A stretch of DNA of 30,755 bases from a virus. The DNA is taken from positions 1 to 30,755 of IMG/VR virus record IMGVR_UViG_3300044643_000203; one strand, given 5' to 3'. The notes under the pieces were generated by a model, which saw only the letters and a program-made list of their open reading frames with translations, did no database searches and had not been told where the DNA came from. The position numbers and the translations under genes are program-made. Every line of letters starts with the position of its first letter. Positions within the stretch are counted from its first letter, which is position 1. Below, piece by piece: positions 5,186 through 14,756 of the stretch.

Positions 5186-8185
5186 TTAGTTTTTTAAAGT
5201 GTCTATTTCTTGTTTTAATTCTTTAATTGATTGAATAAGTAAAGGTACTATTTTAGAATAATCAACGCCTTGCATTTGGATTCCATCTTTTTGGCCACTT
5301 ACCGCATAAGGTAAAACCTCGGCTAATTCGTGAGCCAAAACGCCATCCATTCGAGTTTCAGATTCCTTCCATTTATAATTATAAACATTTATAGCGTTTA
5401 TTTTTTCAAGTCCATTTACTTTTCTTAAATCCTCTTTTAATCTATAATCTGACATAGTATTATAAGCCGTGAAAGTACTATAACCAATAATAGAGCCTGT
5501 GCCAGTTCCATTATATCTGAAATCAATGTAAAATTGAGCCGCTGCATTTGAATGGTCTATAATTTGCGCCCAAGCTACTCCTCCTTGGTTAACCCTTAAT
5601 TTTGAACCAGCGTCCGTCGTCGTTCCAATCAGCACGTTGCCGCCTGAGGTGATTCGCATTCGTTCGGTGTCGTTGGTAGCAAAAATTAAAGGAATACTTG
5701 TTAATGATGTTAAAACTACCGCTGTATTAGTACTTGCAAAATACCTTCCGTATGGCGTTCCATTATACATTACCTCAAATATGCTTCCAAATGTGCTGTT
5801 GTTTATAGATAATGTCGTGTAACCAGTTAGGTTTGTTGGCGCCGTTGTCCCAATACCAACGTTGCCGCCTGAGGTTAGCACTACTCTCTTTGTCGCACTA
5901 CCGCCAGATGATAAGAAAATTTCGTTTTCTGAAAATATACCAATGCTATAATCAGTGCCTGAACCTGCAACTAAATTGTAAGGATATAAACCACCCCTAT
6001 TTGCTGAAGCTTCATAAATTTTAAATACCCTTGAGTCTATTGTTCCACTTCTTGCAAATATATCATTTGAAAAGGTCGCCGCGCCTGTTGATTTAACAAT
6101 ATTTAAAACAACGGAATTTGTGCCGTATGAATACAAAGACAAATCCGATGTTGCATTACCTAAAGGAGATGAACCTAAATACCAATCAGCGGACCCAGTC
6201 GTACTCCATACTAAACCATTTGAATTACTTGTTCCAGACCTAGTTATCGTTACTGAACTTGTTGCCGTCACACTACTCGAAAACCGCCCAGTCCCGTTAA
6301 CGTCTAGCTTAAACCCAGCGTCAGTTGTAGTGCCGACAAGTAGGTTGCCACCGCTTGGTTGAATTGCTAAAGGTAAAGACGTCCCAACTCCGTCGCTTGA
6401 TTGAATCCATCCAGCAAAAGACCCCGATGCCAAAGCGCCAATTGTAACATTTGCATAACCTCCACTTTGAAAAAATCTTGCATAAGAATTTGTTCCAATT
6501 AAAGTTGGAGAAGCAGCAGTGCCTAAAACTTCTAATTTATTAGACGCACTCGGTGTTACTCCTAAGCCAAGGTTGCCTGTGGAGTTAATGGTTGCATATA
6601 CACTGCCTCCTCCTGAACTTCTAAAAAAATGAGACGTATTATCGTAATAGTTTGCAGCATCGCCTGTTCCACCTAAGTAAATACCAACTCCTCCGCTTCT
6701 TCTATAAATCTCAGTATAGTTTGTGGATTGCGTTAATAATGGAGTAGCAGCACTTCCTGCGTTAATAGCTAAATTTCCTAACGAGCCAATATTTAGATTT
6801 CCTGCAATAGATATAACACTACCATTTTCACTTATAATACTATTCCCAATTGTGCTTGTTCCTGTAAATTTAGGTATAGTATTAGTCGTGCCAGTCCCAG
6901 TTACTGGGTTAGTTAGTGCGTTTTGCTTAGAGTTAAATGTTGTCCAATCTGTACTGGATAACAAGCCATTTTGGGAGCCGCTTGCCGTTGCAATTGCAAT
7001 TGTAATTGTTCCGCTCCCAGTTACTGGAGTCGAGCCAATAGTTACCCCACTAGTTGCTGACGATAACCCAACACTTGTAACCGTTCCAACGTTAAACGTG
7101 CGGTTTGCGCTTAAATCCTGAGTAGTTCCGTTAATCGTAATTGTTCTGGTGCTTGGAACGTAAGCCGAGCCAATGACTTGGGCTAAAGTCTTATTCTCCC
7201 ATAAACCGCCAGCTTGCAATTGCAATAAATCGCCAGTAGTTCCAGACGTGATTTTTACCCCTTCGTCTGTATTTATATTCGACCCATAAGTTGGGCGCAC
7301 TAAAATAGTACCGTTGTTTTTTGAGTTAATAGCCGCAGCAATTAAAACAATATTATTGGGAGCAACTGGAGCCGTTGTTTGAAAACCTCCAGCAACAGTT
7401 GTGCTTGCGTAAAGCAAAGCTCCAGCAGTATAAGCACTTGTATTAATTCCGCCTAACTCGCCAAAATGCATTACTTGGCCAAAAGCGCCGTTTGCAATTG
7501 TCTCAGCAGTAACGCCGACAAAATAATTACTCGGGTAAGTTCCATTTGCCAAAAATGGAGCAATTTTTAAATGACCACTTGCGCCGTCTGTTCCGTCAAA
7601 CCTTACCGAAGTTCCTTTGGCAATACTTGAGCCAGTCGAGTTTTTGACATAAAAGAAAGTATCTTGGCCAATGTGTTGTAATACGCCATTCATTATTAGC
7701 GCCGCCGTGCTTCTCGATGCATCCCAATACATTAACCCTTGTTCGTCTGGAACGCTTGTAACTGAAGTGTCAAAACGAATGTAACCAGCACGCAAACCTT
7801 GGGCTCCTAAATCTACGGTAGTAACTGCGCCAGTATAAGGGACATAACCACCGCTGGAGTTTTCCCATTTAGAGGTTGAGGAATTGTAAACTAAGACTTG
7901 GCCATTGGTTGGGGACACAATAGACACGTCGCCCAACTCGCTTAAATTAATGTCGGTCCTGTCTACGTTTTCCCATTTGCCAGTAGTGCTATTATATTGC
8001 AGTATCTGGCCATTAATTAGCCCCGCAATGTCGACATCGGTTAAACCTTCCAAAGACGTTGGAGCGCCTTGTATAAGCGTTCCCTTGGTCGTCTGTTTGT
8101 TCATTCCGTCTTGCCATATCAAAACAATATCACTGTCGCCAACACTTGACGCAATGGGAAAATCTATAAACCGTCTATTTGCCAT
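5186..8185 (-). CDS. Tail fibre with C-terminal S74 intramolecular chaperone, 999 aa
   Basis: Trimeric receptor-binding fibre. The N-terminal part has two repeats of about 30 residues (SLEGLTDVDIAGLINGQILQ and ELGDVSIVSPTNGQVL, each followed by a YNS-T-KWEN unit). The middle is Gly/Ser/Thr-rich and holds repeated GGNVLIGTTTDAG-KL-VNG units typical of fibre shafts. The last 90 residues are a peptidase S74 self-cleaving chaperone: SDYRLKEDLRKVNGLEKIN (Ser about 912 and Lys about 916 as the expected dyad), GVLAHEL and a C-terminal coiled coil (IKELKQEIDTLKN). The chaperone is expected to trimerise the shaft and then cut itself off. It follows the distal tail protein gene directly. Confidence 0.92.
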   Translation of the reverse strand: MANRRFIDFPIASSVGDSDIVLIWQDGMNKQTTKGTLIQGAPTSLEGLTDVDIAGLINGQILQYNSTTGKWENVDRTDINLSELGDVSIVSPTNGQVLVYNSSTSKWENSSGGYVPYTGAVTTVDLGAQGLRAGYIRFDTSVTSVPDEQGLMYWDASRSTAALIMNGVLQHIGQDTFFYVKNSTGSSIAKGTSVRFDGTDGASGHLKIAPFLANGTYPSNYFVGVTAETIANGAFGQVMHFGELGGINTSAYTAGALLYASTTVAGGFQTTAPVAPNNIVLIAAAINSKNNGTILVRPTYGSNINTDEGVKITSGTTGDLLQLQAGGLWENKTLAQVIGSAYVPSTRTITINGTTQDLSANRTFNVGTVTSVGLSSATSGVTIGSTPVTGSGTITIAIATASGSQNGLLSSTDWTTFNSKQNALTNPVTGTGTTNTIPKFTGTSTIGNSIISENGSVISIAGNLNIGSLGNLAINAGSAATPLLTQSTNYTEIYRRSGGVGIYLGGTGDAANYYDNTSHFFRSSGGGSVYATINSTGNLGLGVTPSASNKLEVLGTAASPTLIGTNSYARFFQSGGYANVTIGALASGSFAGWIQSSDGVGTSLPLAIQPSGGNLLVGTTTDAGFKLDVNGTGRFSSSVTATSSVTITRSGTSNSNGLVWSTTGSADWYLGSSPLGNATSDLSLYSYGTNSVVLNIVKSTGAATFSNDIFARSGTIDSRVFKIYEASANRGGLYPYNLVAGSGTDYSIGIFSENEIFLSSGGSATKRVVLTSGGNVGIGTTAPTNLTGYTTLSINNSTFGSIFEVMYNGTPYGRYFASTNTAVVLTSLTSIPLIFATNDTERMRITSGGNVLIGTTTDAGSKLRVNQGGVAWAQIIDHSNAAAQFYIDFRYNGTGTGSIIGYSTFTAYNTMSDYRLKEDLRKVNGLEKINAINVYNYKWKESETRMDGVLAHELAEVLPYAVSGQKDGIQMQGVDYSKIVPLLIQSIKELKQEIDTLKN

Positions 8186-8186
8186 C

Positions 8187-11100
8187 TTAATTTATTGGGT
8201 AAACGTATGCCGTAGGTACTTGCCCAAAGGTAATTCTTGCAACTCGAGTTGCCAAGTCGTACTCCCAGCCAATTACTTGCAATCTTACAGTTGAATAGCC
8301 AGTATATACTAGTTGTGTAGCTATGTAACCATTTCCAAACGTGTCGCCCTTGCGTCTAAATGAACCCTCCAAACGATAGCTCAAAGCGTTGTAAATGGTC
8401 AACACATTACGCGCGTAACAATCGCGCAATCGTGGCGAATAACCCCCCAAAAGCGCTTGGTTTTCAAACGAGATATTTGTTTGCGAATAGGTAATGGTCC
8501 CATTTGCATTTACTTGCAAAAGAAAGGTTGACGTTTGGTAATTGTTGCCGTTAGAATCTTTTAAAAACACTTGGAGTTGAACGTTTGCCTCGCCTGTATA
8601 ATCGTAATCGTCAAAGGTTACGGTTAAATTTCTTTGCGTGCTAGAAATAGTTGTAACAATTGGCAAAACGGCCGTACCTGTTGGAATTGTTCCAGACAAG
8701 CTATTTACCAAAATAAATGTTGAATCAATAGTAAATCCACTCGCCGCCACAAATTGGCGCTGATATTGACCATTTACAACACCTCCTGTAAAGTCTAGCG
8801 TATTGGCGCCAAGAGTATCTGTAAGCCTGTTAACCTGAGTAACTGCACCACTTGGAACTTGAATAATTCCTGGCGTATCTGCCAAAGACTTTTCAACAAA
8901 GACAATGGCTGGCAACTCTCCTATTTTTAGCCAGTTTTTCGATGCAGTAATGCAAAGGTCGCTAAATTTTAAAGTATCGTCTCGCAAGCTTGTATAAGCT
9001 CTGGCCGTTTCATAAATCTTTTTTACCTCTGTCGGATTTTTTTTGCCTTCAAAGGTTGGGATTATCTTTGCCGCAGTTACTACCGCGCTGCCAGTCTCCC
9101 CAAAATACTTTAATTCAATCGACAAAAATCCAGCCGTTGGCAATACAAAAGAAGACAATTTAAATTTTCGCGTGTCATCGTCCCTAGTTGAATAGTAAAC
9201 AAAGGTAAAGTAAGTCTCGGACCATTCTAAAAGATTTAAAGAACCAATAATGGTTGTTCCCAAATATCTAATTGTTCCGCTACTGTCAACGTGTTTAATT
9301 GCAATTGCCATTGCACTTGCCGAGGTTAAATAATTAATATCAACCTCAAGGTCAAGGCTTAAACCAGCAAAGTCCAAGAAAACAGGCTTTGAGATAATTG
9401 GCTCGTCTGTCTCTTCACCGTTTGGCACAAAACGAATGTCCCAAGAAACTCCTTCCTCATCGTTAAAACTAGACTGAGCTGGAATATTATTTGGGAAAAT
9501 TTGAATAATTGGCGAATCTGGGTCTGGAGTAATGGTCCAATCAAAAGGTTTATAAGGGCCCTCTAAAAACCAACTTGATTCGTTTAAACTTTCACCGTTT
9601 GCAATTATAGACTGGCCCAAACCACCTTGAGTAAGTGTAAGCTTTTTAATAGGTCTTTGATATTGCAAAATCTGGTCGCCTCCAACTGGAATCCAAGTTG
9701 TGTTTTCGTTTGTTTGGTCGCCAATTATTTCGTTTGCAAATCCTTCAAAATAATTAATCATTATTGTATTTGAGCCAGTATCGGCAACGCCTACAAATGT
9801 GTTTTCTCCAAACGTTATTCCCCTATAAGTATTTAAAGTAGGTGAAGCGATAGCAGTCCACGTAATTGCGTCAGTTGAATAATAAATTCTATTAGTGCCA
9901 GTTTCAACTAATCCGACAAAGTAGCCATTTCCGTAGGTTATGCCAAGCGCGTTAAAATTTGTGTTTGATTCAGACCAAGTAATACCATTACTTGAATAAC
10001 GATAGCCCGTTGTAAATTTACCAGCGGCAAAATGCACAGTTGAGGCGGTCCAAGTTAAATTTCTTTGAGTCCAATTAATTCCGTCTGTTGAGGTCATGAC
10101 ATTTCCTCCAGTTACTCCAGACCCTCCAGTACTAACCGCAACAAAAACACCGTTTCCATAAGCTACGCCTTTAAAATTTGCATTCATTGGCGTTGTTCTG
10201 CTTGTCCAATTAATTCCGTTTGGTGAGGTCATAACTCTATTGCCTGTACCAGTTTGTGCAACGGCAACAAATAATCCATTTCCATAAACTACGTCTTGCC
10301 ACCATATATTAGCGGCTGGCGTTCGACTAGTCCAATTTATGCCGTCAGTTGAAGTGAAAACGAACCCAGTTAATACGCCAGGAGAGCCGACACTTGCATA
10401 ACCAACCCCAACAAATAATCCATTGCCAAACGTTAAGGAATCAATTTGCCAACCTCCTCCAGGTATGGATTCCACCCAGTCAATTCCATTAAATGAGTAT
10501 GCACGAAAAGGACCGTTTGAGGCTACAAAAACCCCGTTTCCGTGAGCTACTGTTTTGTAGCCATTATCAAGCGTTAAATTTGTCCATTCAGAAATAGCAA
10601 TACTTGCATTATTTTCAAAACTTTCAATTACTGAGCCGTCAACGTAGCTATGCACGTAAATAGTTGTTCCCTCAATGTTTCTTGCAATTGGCCTCTGAAT
10701 TAACCATCGTCCATTTTTTTGTAGCAAAATCCAACCAAATGTGCGACAGATTTCCAACAGAAAATCGTAGGCGTTTAATCCTAATTCGTCAAAAGTAAAC
10801 TCTTGGACAAGCAATTGCTCGCCCTCTTCTTGGTCAAATATGGACTTTGTATTGTCCATTACAAGCCCCTCGTAAAGGTCGTTACAAACCTCAATATCTA
10901 AGTCTAGCTCCAAGCGGTTTAAAGTCTCAAAAATTAGGCTCCCAAGTTCAGTATCTATACTTGGCCCAACCAAAGCAACTTCTTTAAGCTGAGCAAGTCC
11001 ATCCGTTGCCGTAACTACAACAGGGTAAGGAGGGTCTTGAAATGGCTCCCCAGTAATGTCGTTTAGTAAATACCCTTTAAATACAATGTTTCCCTCAAAT

Positions 11101-11372
11101 TTATGCACAACTAAAAACTCGCGGTCGGAATAGCTAAAGAAGTTCCTAAAATCCGTGTTTTCAGTTGAAAAAAAACTAATTGTAAAGGTTGTGGACATTA
11201 TTGGCGTTGTAATGTCCTCGTTGTCTTCGCGCTCGTATTTGTGAGTTGCTGGCTGGTCCGTTGCAATTAATTCAGTTGACGTGCCAACAAATCCATCCTG
11301 GTAAATTTCGACTAGGTTGGAATAGTTGTCAATGTCTTTAAAAGGGATTGTATATTTTAAGCCGTATGCCAT
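8187..11372 (-). CDS. Distal tail/baseplate protein with inserted seven-repeat beta-propeller, 1061 aa
   Basis: Large protein between tape measure and fibre, the place of the tail hub or baseplate protein. Residues 1-255 read like a tail component (IPFKDIDNYSNLVEIYQDGF; VVVTATDGLAQLKEVAL; FGWILLQKNGRWLIQRPIAR). About residues 258-545 hold seven imperfect repeats of some 35-50 residues with the core YGNGVFVAV---G---MTSTDGINWT, a pattern expected of a seven-bladed beta-propeller. The surrounding protein resumes at TTWIPVGGDQILQYQRPIKK and ends in beta-rich domains. The propeller may bind glycans on the host. It ends one base before the fibre gene. Confidence 0.85.
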   Translation of the reverse strand: MAYGLKYTIPFKDIDNYSNLVEIYQDGFVGTSTELIATDQPATHKYEREDNEDITTPIMSTTFTISFFSTENTDFRNFFSYSDREFLVVHKFEGNIVFKGYLLNDITGEPFQDPPYPVVVTATDGLAQLKEVALVGPSIDTELGSLIFETLNRLELDLDIEVCNDLYEGLVMDNTKSIFDQEEGEQLLVQEFTFDELGLNAYDFLLEICRTFGWILLQKNGRWLIQRPIARNIEGTTIYVHSYVDGSVIESFENNASIAISEWTNLTLDNGYKTVAHGNGVFVASNGPFRAYSFNGIDWVESIPGGGWQIDSLTFGNGLFVGVGYASVGSPGVLTGFVFTSTDGINWTSRTPAANIWWQDVVYGNGLFVAVAQTGTGNRVMTSPNGINWTSRTTPMNANFKGVAYGNGVFVAVSTGGSGVTGGNVMTSTDGINWTQRNLTWTASTVHFAAGKFTTGYRYSSNGITWSESNTNFNALGITYGNGYFVGLVETGTNRIYYSTDAITWTAIASPTLNTYRGITFGENTFVGVADTGSNTIMINYFEGFANEIIGDQTNENTTWIPVGGDQILQYQRPIKKLTLTQGGLGQSIIANGESLNESSWFLEGPYKPFDWTITPDPDSPIIQIFPNNIPAQSSFNDEEGVSWDIRFVPNGEETDEPIISKPVFLDFAGLSLDLEVDINYLTSASAMAIAIKHVDSSGTIRYLGTTIIGSLNLLEWSETYFTFVYYSTRDDDTRKFKLSSFVLPTAGFLSIELKYFGETGSAVVTAAKIIPTFEGKKNPTEVKKIYETARAYTSLRDDTLKFSDLCITASKNWLKIGELPAIVFVEKSLADTPGIIQVPSGAVTQVNRLTDTLGANTLDFTGGVVNGQYQRQFVAASGFTIDSTFILVNSLSGTIPTGTAVLPIVTTISSTQRNLTVTFDDYDYTGEANVQLQVFLKDSNGNNYQTSTFLLQVNANGTITYSQTNISFENQALLGGYSPRLRDCYARNVLTIYNALSYRLEGSFRRKGDTFGNGYIATQLVYTGYSTVRLQVIGWEYDLATRVARITFGQVPTAYVYPIN

Positions 11373-11375
11373 TGG

Positions 11376-14003
11376 TTAAAATTTGCGTTGTCTTGTTTTA
11401 TTTGCTCTGTTCAAAGTTCCAACTAGGTTGTCGCCGCTTATTGTAAAGGTAACGTTTCCGCCCATCATATTTTGCAACTTGTTTAAAGGTGCAATAACTT
11501 CTGGGTTATTTCTTGCGCCTGGATATTCACCAACCAACGCAGCAGTTGGACCGCTTACAATTCCACCAGCAGCAAACGGAATTAATCCCCCAAGTGGACC
11601 ACCTCCACCCATTCCACCAAGTAATTTTTTAAAACCTCCTGTCCCTTTGCCAAATCCAGCAATTCCAACACCTCCTAACAAAATATTTAAAGCAAAAGCA
11701 GCCGCAACAGTTGCCGCTAATTGTATAGCCATTTTTTTAAGACCTTGAAATATTAATTGAAACGATACTGTCCCGCTTTCGGCCATTTGTGCAAATGATT
11801 GCGCTAGTAAATCCCCAAAAGGTAAAGCAAGCGCAAGGTTTTGCTCTGTTTTTAAAGTTTCATAGGCCAAAACTGATTGAGCCATTGCGGCTTGATTAAT
11901 TCTTGCAATTGCTTCCTCAGGTATAATAATACCTGGCATTGTTAAAGCAATTTGTTTATTCATTGCCAAAATGCTAGATTGAGCCGTTTGCATCATTTGC
12001 AAGCGCTCTGGGCTAACTTGCTCAGATGTGTCCGTAGGCTGTCCGCTAAATGCGTTTCTAGTTCCGACTTTTCCTAAAGTTACATTTTGAGTTTTGAGAA
12101 ATTCTGAAGCCTCCTCCCTAAGTCTTTTAATTCTTTCCTCGTGCGTTTCTGACTGCTTGGCGTTTAGCATTTCTGTTGCTTTTTGCTCAGTCTGAATCGC
12201 CTTTACTTTTTCATGTGTTGCTGTTGTTGTTTTAGTAATTGCCGCCTCTTGAGTAATTAAACTGGCTTTATTAGTGGCAATTGATTTGTTTAAAGCGTCA
12301 ATACTAGTATTAACCAAATCGCCCATTTTGAAAAACTCCGCAAATGGTTTTATTATGGTTAAAATTTTGACTCCTAATCCAGACAAAATTATTTCAAGTC
12401 TTGTAAATGCAGTCGTAAAATCACCTTTTACAATATCTGTCATAAACCCAAAAGTTTGGGAAACAACAAGACCTAAAAATTTAATATTAGCAATAAAATT
12501 ATTTACTATGAAATCAACAACAGGCCTCATAATGTCGTAAAATTCCGCCAAACTTCCTGTTGCGTCAATAAATGAGTCCGATAAAGCGTTTTCTACTGCG
12601 TTGGCCAATTCTTTAACGCTGTCAATTATTTCAATAAAAACCTGAGTAATGCCAGATTTTTCCAAAGCCTCCGAGATTGCATCCCAATTGCTAATAATTA
12701 CTATTGCTAAGGCTGCAATTCCTGCAATTACCAGGGCAACTGGTCCAGAAATTCCTAGTAAAGCCGTTCTAACAGCTGTTAAACCTGCTGTCAATACAGG
12801 TATCATCTCAATAAAAGTCCCAACGTAAAACAAAACAGGGCCTATTGCAGCAGCTAAAGCAGCAAAAACAATTATTACGCGTTGGGTGGTAGGTGATAGA
12901 CTAGTTAAAAAACCAATAACTTTAACTAAAACATTGTTTATTGCCTCCAAAGCAGGTGCTAAACTTTCCCCAAAAGAAATTGCCAAATTATCAATTGCAA
13001 CTTTTGAGCGTTCTAATTGACGGCCCAAAGATTTGTCGACCTCTTCAAATGCAGCAACAGCAGACCCAGCCGCATTGGCTTGTCTTTCCAATTCTATTGT
13101 AAACTTTTCCGCTCCAGTCCCAGCCAAAACGTTCGCAGCCGCAACCGCTTCAGTTGAGCCAAGCAATGTTTGCAACTTTCCGTTGTTCCCCTCACTTGCA
13201 GCCTTTACCGCGTCCAAAGCAAAACCCAAACCTTTTTGTTCAATTGCAAATTGTGCAGATTGAAAGCCCAATTTTTGGAAAATTGCGTCTAGTTCCTCGC
13301 TGGGTCTTTGCAATCCTGTTAAAGCTGCACGAATTTGCGTGGTTGCAACAGCTGTTGGCGTACCTCCTGCCGTTAAAGTGGCAATTGCAGCGTTAACCTC
13401 TTGAAAAGAAACGCCTGCGGCCGCAGCTGCTGGAGCAATATTAAAGATTGACGCAGATAATTCGTTAAATGTAGTTTTACCACCCTGAACAGCTGCAAAC
13501 ATTGAATCGGCAACGTTGCCAGCCTCTGTAATTTCTAAGCCAAAAGCGTTTACGATAGATGTTAATCCATCTACTGCGGTGTTTAGGTCAGTAACACCAC
13601 CAATTGCGGCTTTACCTGCAACTTGTATAAATGTAAAAACATTTTCTTGGGGAACGCCAGCAGAAATTGCGTTGTAAATACCTGGCACAACATCGCTTTG
13701 CAAAATTCCCAATTCTTTAGATGCCTTTTCGGAAATGTCATAAAGAATACTAAAATTTTTGTCAGCTTCGGCGCCAGTTAATCCAAACAAAGTGTTGATT
13801 TCTCGGAGGCCTTTTTCGACTTTGGAAAATTCATTTGTTGAAATGGCCCCCATTGCCAAAATAGGCGCTGTTAAAGCAATAGACAATTTCCCGCCAATGT
13901 CGGTTAATTTTCCGCCAAGTTTTCCAAACTTATTTTCAACCTCTTTTAAGCTGGCAGATAGTTTGTCAATGCCTGCAATTATATCAATTTTTAATTCTGC
14001 CAT
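11376..14003 (-). CDS. Tail tape measure protein, 875 aa
   Basis: Sets tail length and passes with the DNA at injection. Family features of the TP901-type tape measure: an N-terminal helical region with SLKEVENKFGKLGGKLTDIG, a conserved core rich in Ala and Gly (LGILQSDVVPGIYNAISAGV; GGTPTAVATTQIRAALTGLQ), several hydrophobic segments (about residues 370-440: RVIIVFAALAAAIGPVLFYV; GPVALVIAGIAALAIVIIS), a long helical part and a Gly-rich C-terminus ending with the usual NPEVIAPLNKL motif. At 875 aa the tail should be in the low-hundred-nanometre range. It follows the chaperone gene after three bases. Confidence 0.95.
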   Translation of the reverse strand: MAELKIDIIAGIDKLSASLKEVENKFGKLGGKLTDIGGKLSIALTAPILAMGAISTNEFSKVEKGLREINTLFGLTGAEADKNFSILYDISEKASKELGILQSDVVPGIYNAISAGVPQENVFTFIQVAGKAAIGGVTDLNTAVDGLTSIVNAFGLEITEAGNVADSMFAAVQGGKTTFNELSASIFNIAPAAAAAGVSFQEVNAAIATLTAGGTPTAVATTQIRAALTGLQRPSEELDAIFQKLGFQSAQFAIEQKGLGFALDAVKAASEGNNGKLQTLLGSTEAVAAANVLAGTGAEKFTIELERQANAAGSAVAAFEEVDKSLGRQLERSKVAIDNLAISFGESLAPALEAINNVLVKVIGFLTSLSPTTQRVIIVFAALAAAIGPVLFYVGTFIEMIPVLTAGLTAVRTALLGISGPVALVIAGIAALAIVIISNWDAISEALEKSGITQVFIEIIDSVKELANAVENALSDSFIDATGSLAEFYDIMRPVVDFIVNNFIANIKFLGLVVSQTFGFMTDIVKGDFTTAFTRLEIILSGLGVKILTIIKPFAEFFKMGDLVNTSIDALNKSIATNKASLITQEAAITKTTTATHEKVKAIQTEQKATEMLNAKQSETHEERIKRLREEASEFLKTQNVTLGKVGTRNAFSGQPTDTSEQVSPERLQMMQTAQSSILAMNKQIALTMPGIIIPEEAIARINQAAMAQSVLAYETLKTEQNLALALPFGDLLAQSFAQMAESGTVSFQLIFQGLKKMAIQLAATVAAAFALNILLGGVGIAGFGKGTGGFKKLLGGMGGGGPLGGLIPFAAGGIVSGPTAALVGEYPGARNNPEVIAPLNKLQNMMGGNVTFTISGDNLVGTLNRANKTRQRKF

Positions 14004-14006
14004 GAC

Positions 14007-14369
14007 TTAGTTAATTCTTTTTGTGACCGTGTCGAAATTAGCTTCGTCTGTAAAATTAAGCGTTTGCCATTGCTTTGCAATTTCGTAAGCTTTTTCCATT
14101 TCTTCTTGAGTAGGTACCTGAATTTCTTTTTTATCAATTAAAGGAATTCTCCAGTATTTTTCAGGATTTTTTATTATGTCTGCTTTTTTCTGGGCATTTA
14201 CATTATTAAGCTGAACCCAGATAGACCTAAACAATTGCTCGTGTTTTGACTCTCTTAATTGATACCCGTAACTAACCGACTGATACTCAGCAAACGACAT
14301 AAAATAAAAGGAGTTAGGATCAAGTCCTAACTCCCCTATTGCATAGTGCAAAATTTGGTTAAAAGTTAT
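14007..14369 (-). CDS. Tail assembly chaperone, -1 frameshift extension (T part)
   Basis: This frame has no convincing start codon of its own: the nearest candidate is a TTG. It is open back to the A10 run at 14369-14378 at the end of the preceding gene, without a stop. A -1 slip there gives a fusion of 243 aa that continues ITFNQILHYAIGELGLDPNSFYF. The AIGELGLDP--F--MS--E pattern matches the T domain of tail chaperones, which binds the tape measure. Expected to be made only as the fusion, at a low ratio. Confidence 0.82.
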   Translation of the reverse strand: MTFNQILHYAIGELGLDPNSFYFMSFAEYQSVSYGYQLRESKHEQLFRSIWVQLNNVNAQKKADIIKNPEKYWRIPLIDKKEIQVPTQEEMEKAYEIAKQWQTLNFTDEANFDTVTKRIN

Positions 14370-14737
14370 TTTTTTTTTGTGGTTGAAATAGATTTTAAAG
14401 TAGGGGTTGCAACCTCGCTAATTTGCTGCAAGCCAGCCGCCATTACTTCGCTAATTCTAGACAATTCGCTAACTGGCGAAGTGTCCAACCAGTCAATTAA
14501 ATCCGACAAAGTCAAATCCAATTCAACTTCTTTGTACAAAGCATCAACGTATAAAGCAGAAAATATAAATTTTCCAATTGCCTTTATTTGTTGGATACCT
14601 GATTGCTGGAGCTGTTGCATAGTCTTTTCAACGTCTCCACCAAAGGGCTCGCTAAAATGCATTAAAGCCCCCATCCCAAATTTTACCAGGTAGGTTTTAC
14701 CTCCCACCTCAATAGTTGTTCTTGCTGCTTGTTTCAT
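14366..14737 (-). CDS. Tail assembly chaperone (G part), 123 aa
   Basis: Small helical protein between the tail tube and tape measure genes, the standard place for the tail chaperone. It begins MKQAARTTIEVGGKTYLVKF and has FGMGALMHFSEPFGG and a helical DLIDWLDTSPVSEL segment, then ends in STTKKK on a run of ten A. The zero-frame product stops at the TAA right after the run, and the -1 product continues into the next frame. It acts in the cytoplasm, coating the tape measure before tube assembly, and is absent from the virion. Confidence 0.85.
   Translation of the reverse strand: MKQAARTTIEVGGKTYLVKFGMGALMHFSEPFGGDVEKTMQQLQQSGIQQIKAIGKFIFSALYVDALYKEVELDLTLSDLIDWLDTSPVSELSRISEVMAAGLQQISEVATPTLKSISTTKKK
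14369..14378 (-). promoter_or_regulatory. Programmed -1 frameshift site (A10 slippery run)
   Basis: Ten consecutive A residues on the coding strand, read ACA-AAA-AAA-AAA-TAA in frame 0. A -1 slip gives AAA-ATA-ACT and an open frame of 120 codons with tail chaperone T-domain character. Homopolymeric A runs are known slippery sites, and frameshifting at exactly this gene pair is widespread in long-tailed phages. Confidence 0.82.
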
Positions 14738-14756
14738 TTGCGCAAGTTAGCAATTA

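Noticed and set aside
6723-7121. 132-codon plus-strand frame within the fibre gene
   Set aside because: It is the reverse shadow of the repetitive S74 fibre, with hydrophobic Val/Pro-rich composition typical of antisense of Gly/Thr repeats.
7905-8294. 129-codon plus-strand frame
   Set aside because: Opposite to the fibre start and the end of the distal tail protein, both strongly supported; no family pattern.
14007-14351. Independent gene starting with TTG at 14351
   Set aside because: The frame is open back to the A10 run and the product has tail chaperone T-domain character, so -1 frameshifting explains it better.
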